A stretch of DNA of 64,000 nucleotides from Curtanaerobium respiraculi (GTDB lineage: Bacteria; Actinomycetota; Coriobacteriia; Coriobacteriales; Eggerthellaceae), in contig NZ_JANIPD030000012.1 of assembly GCF_024609215.1 (NCBI RefSeq), positions 1 through 64,000 of the forward strand, read 5' to 3'. The position numbers and the translations under genes were made by a program. Below, piece by piece: positions 62,529 through 64,000 of this stretch. Positions within the stretch are counted from its first letter, which is position 1. The number at the start of each line of letters is the position of its first letter. The notes below the pieces were generated by a model. It had not been told where the DNA came from, did not search any database, and worked only from the letters and a program-made list of their open reading frames with translations.

Positions 62529-63809
62529 CTAACCGCGCCAAGGGGAGATCGCCAGCGCCGCGTTGTGGCCACCGAATCCGAGCGATGTCGACAGGGCGAC
62601 TTTCTGCGGATATCCCGTCAACGGCTCCTTCAGCACACGGGCGGGCGCCTCGGGGTCGGCTTGCTCGTAGCCGGCGGTGGGGGGCACGCAGTCGTTCGCC
62701 ACGGAAAGCGCGCAGATGATCGCCTCCACAGCCCCGGCGGCGCCCAGCATATGGCCGGTCGTCCCTTTGACGGAGGTCACCGGGAGGGACCTTCCCGCAT
62801 CTTCGCCGCAGAGCGCCCGGAGGGCGGCGGATTCGGTGGCGTCGTTCGCTGCAGTGCCGGTTCCGTGGGCGTTCAGATGTCCCAGGTCGGCGGGGATGAA
62901 ACCGCCTTCGGCCAGGGCATGTCGCATGGCCGCCACGATGCCCTCGGCGCTGGGATCGGGGGCGGTCATATGGTAGGCGTCGCTCGTGCTGCCGAACCCG
63001 GTCACCTCCGCCAGGATGGCGGCACCGCGTGACAGGGCGTGCTCGAATGATTCGAGGATGAGGGCGCCCGATCCCTCGCCCGCGACGAACCCCTTTCTCC
63101 GCACGTCGAAGGGCAGGCTCGCCCGGTGGGGATCGTCCTCCGTCGAGAGCGCGCCCAGGTTTCCGAATCCCGCGATGCAGATGGGGCTGACCGATTCCTC
63201 GGTCCCGCCGGCAAGCGCCGCGTCGATGTAACCGTGCCGGATGTCGCGCGTCGCCATGCCGATGCAGTGCGCACCCGTGGCGCAGGCGGTCACGATGTCC
63301 AGGCATTCCCCCTTCATGCCGTAGCGGATGGAGAGGTTGCCGGAGGCGATGTTGCCGATCATGGTGGGGATGAACAGCGGGCTCACGCGCTTCGGACCCT
63401 TCGTCTCGAGCGCGTTGAAGCCGCGCTGCAGCTCGTCGATGCCCCCGATGCCCGTGCCGAACACCACGGCGATACGCGTTGCGTCTTCCGCGTCCATATC
63501 GAGTCCGCTTTGGGCCAGCGCCTCGTCGCTCGCGACGATGGCGTACTGCACGAAACGGTCGAAGCGGCGCGCCTCCTTCTTCGTCAGCCCGTGTTCGACG
63601 GGATCGAAATCGCGCACCTCTCCCGCGTTATGGGCGGAGTATCCCCCGCTCGTGTCGAAGCGGGTGATCGGGCCCAGGCAGCATGCGCGGCCCATGACCG
63701 CGTTCCACAGCGCCGGCACGCCGATTCCGGCGGGGGAAACGGCTCCCATGCCGGTGATGGCAACCCGATGCGTGCCATCGGGACGACGCGTTGCTATGGT
63801 GTTCGTCAT
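62529..63809 (-). CDS. fabF: 3-oxoacyl-ACP synthase II FabF
   Basis: 426 residues. Thiolase fold with the Cys-His-His triad: C176 in VTACATGAH, H315 in NAHGTGT and H353 in KGTTGHMLGAAG; the C-terminal GFGGHNAALAI is also present. It condenses malonyl-ACP with the growing acyl chain. ATG 63809 overlaps the fabG stop (ATGA). It is of normal length. Confidence 0.95.
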   Translation of the reverse strand: MTNTIATRRPDGTHRVAITGMGAVSPAGIGVPALWNAVMGRACCLGPITRFDTSGGYSAHNAGEVRDFDPVEHGLTKKEARRFDRFVQYAIVASDEALAQSGLDMDAEDATRIAVVFGTGIGGIDELQRGFNALETKGPKRVSPLFIPTMIGNIASGNLSIRYGMKGECLDIVTACATGAHCIGMATRDIRHGYIDAALAGGTEESVSPICIAGFGNLGALSTEDDPHRASLPFDVRRKGFVAGEGSGALILESFEHALSRGAAILAEVTGFGSTSDAYHMTAPDPSAEGIVAAMRHALAEGGFIPADLGHLNAHGTGTAANDATESAALRALCGEDAGRSLPVTSVKGTTGHMLGAAGAVEAIICALSVANDCVPPTAGYEQADPEAPARVLKEPLTGYPQKVALSTSLGFGGHNAALAISPWRG

Positions 63810-64000
63810 AATGAAAGACCTCCGTCCACGCAGAGCACCTGTCCGGTGATATACCCTGCGTTTTCACTTGCCAGAAAGCCCACGGTATGGGCGACGTCGT
63901 CGACTTCGCCCAGCCTGCCGCATCCGATGCGGGCCGCGATGGCCTCCCGCTGCGCGTCGGTCAACGCGGCGGTCATGTCCGAGGCGATGAAGCCGGGGGC
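63806..64000 (-). CDS. fabG: 3-oxoacyl-ACP reductase FabG, partial (window edge)
   Basis: Only the last 64 residues are in the window: APGFIASDMTAALTDAQREA, RLGEVDDVAHTVGFLASENA and GYITGQVLCVDGGLSL, the C-terminal signature of the short-chain dehydrogenase FabG. It reduces 3-oxoacyl-ACP with NADPH. It precedes fabF in the operon; the remainder lies beyond 64000. Confidence 0.93.
   Translation of the reverse strand, partial: APGFIASDMTAALTDAQREAIAARIGCGRLGEVDDVAHTVGFLASENAGYITGQVLCVDGGLSL

Noticed and set aside
1-64000. CRISPR array or cas genes
   Set aside because: No regularly spaced repeats of 24-40 bases and no Cas-like proteins were seen on either strand.

Overview
The window is high-GC DNA (with a few A+T-rich patches) from a bacterium that is most probably a member of the Coriobacteriia, family Eggerthellaceae (relatives of Eggerthella, Gordonibacter and Slackia). 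The assignment rests on three gene types: a LuxR-type regulator with a membrane-spanning N-terminal half next to a Tat/lipoprotein FMN-FAD fumarate-reductase-like flavoprotein, a fused carboxyltransferase AccD-AccA inside a fab cluster, and TetR- and AraC-controlled ECF/ABC cassettes. This is inference from gene content, not from a marker gene.

Layout. (1) 1-3.75 kb is decayed mobile-element DNA: a relaxase with a nonsense codon, a frameshifted and truncated restriction/methylation gene, and a chimeric ORF joining a conjugative-element protein to a phage tape-measure fragment. (2) 3.95-26.4 kb is a defence island read entirely on the + strand, apart from an inserted IS. It holds an ABC three-component (ABC-3C) system, an XRE regulator, a type I restriction-modification system with an unknown membrane-anchored protein inside it (hsdM carries a one-base frameshift), McrB (with an EVE-like domain) and McrC, a SLATT membrane effector plus a CD-NTase (CBASS-like), a second decayed HsdM/HsdS pair whose hsdS is split by an intact IS21-family element, and a PHP-ATPase gene with a nonsense codon that is cut off by an IS110-family element. 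From 3984 to 19803 almost all junctions overlap or abut, so this looks like one transcription unit of about 16 kb. (3) 26.4-28.2 kb is the IS110-family element and possible phage-tail scraps. (4) 28.2-33.2 kb is a two-component system divergent from an ABC transporter of the lantibiotic/bacitracin-resistance type and a YxeA-like protein. (5) 33.4-40.8 kb is a TetR gene and cassette 1: an MptD-like ECF S component, a double-ATPase, a T component and two YbtP/YbtQ-like ABC half-transporters, with a well-formed promoter overlapped by an inverted repeat. (6) 40.8-46.9 kb is a scarred region with two 3' fragments of a tRNA-Met(CAT) gene, two AAA/DUF4143 ATPases, a TetR gene with a twin-palindrome operator and a broken 4Fe-4S membrane protein. 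(7) 46.9-50.8 kb is the flavoprotein reductase, the LuxR-type regulator and a small protein. (8) 51.1-58.4 kb is an AraC regulator divergent from cassette 2, a paralogue of cassette 1 in permuted order whose ATPase has lost its centre and is frameshifted. (9) 58.6-64.0 kb is a membrane protein with an early nonsense codon and the type II fatty-acid genes fabG (partial), fabF, fabZ and the fused carboxyltransferase.

How it works together: region 2 is a layered anti-phage/anti-plasmid locus in which several modules are inactivated while ABC-3C, McrBC, HsdR and SLATT/CD-NTase still look intact. Regions 5 and 8 look like two metal-chelate or small-molecule uptake systems under different regulators. 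Region 9 is core metabolism. Many single-base lesions occur in otherwise well-kept genes; some may be assembly errors, and this affects the pseudogene calls.
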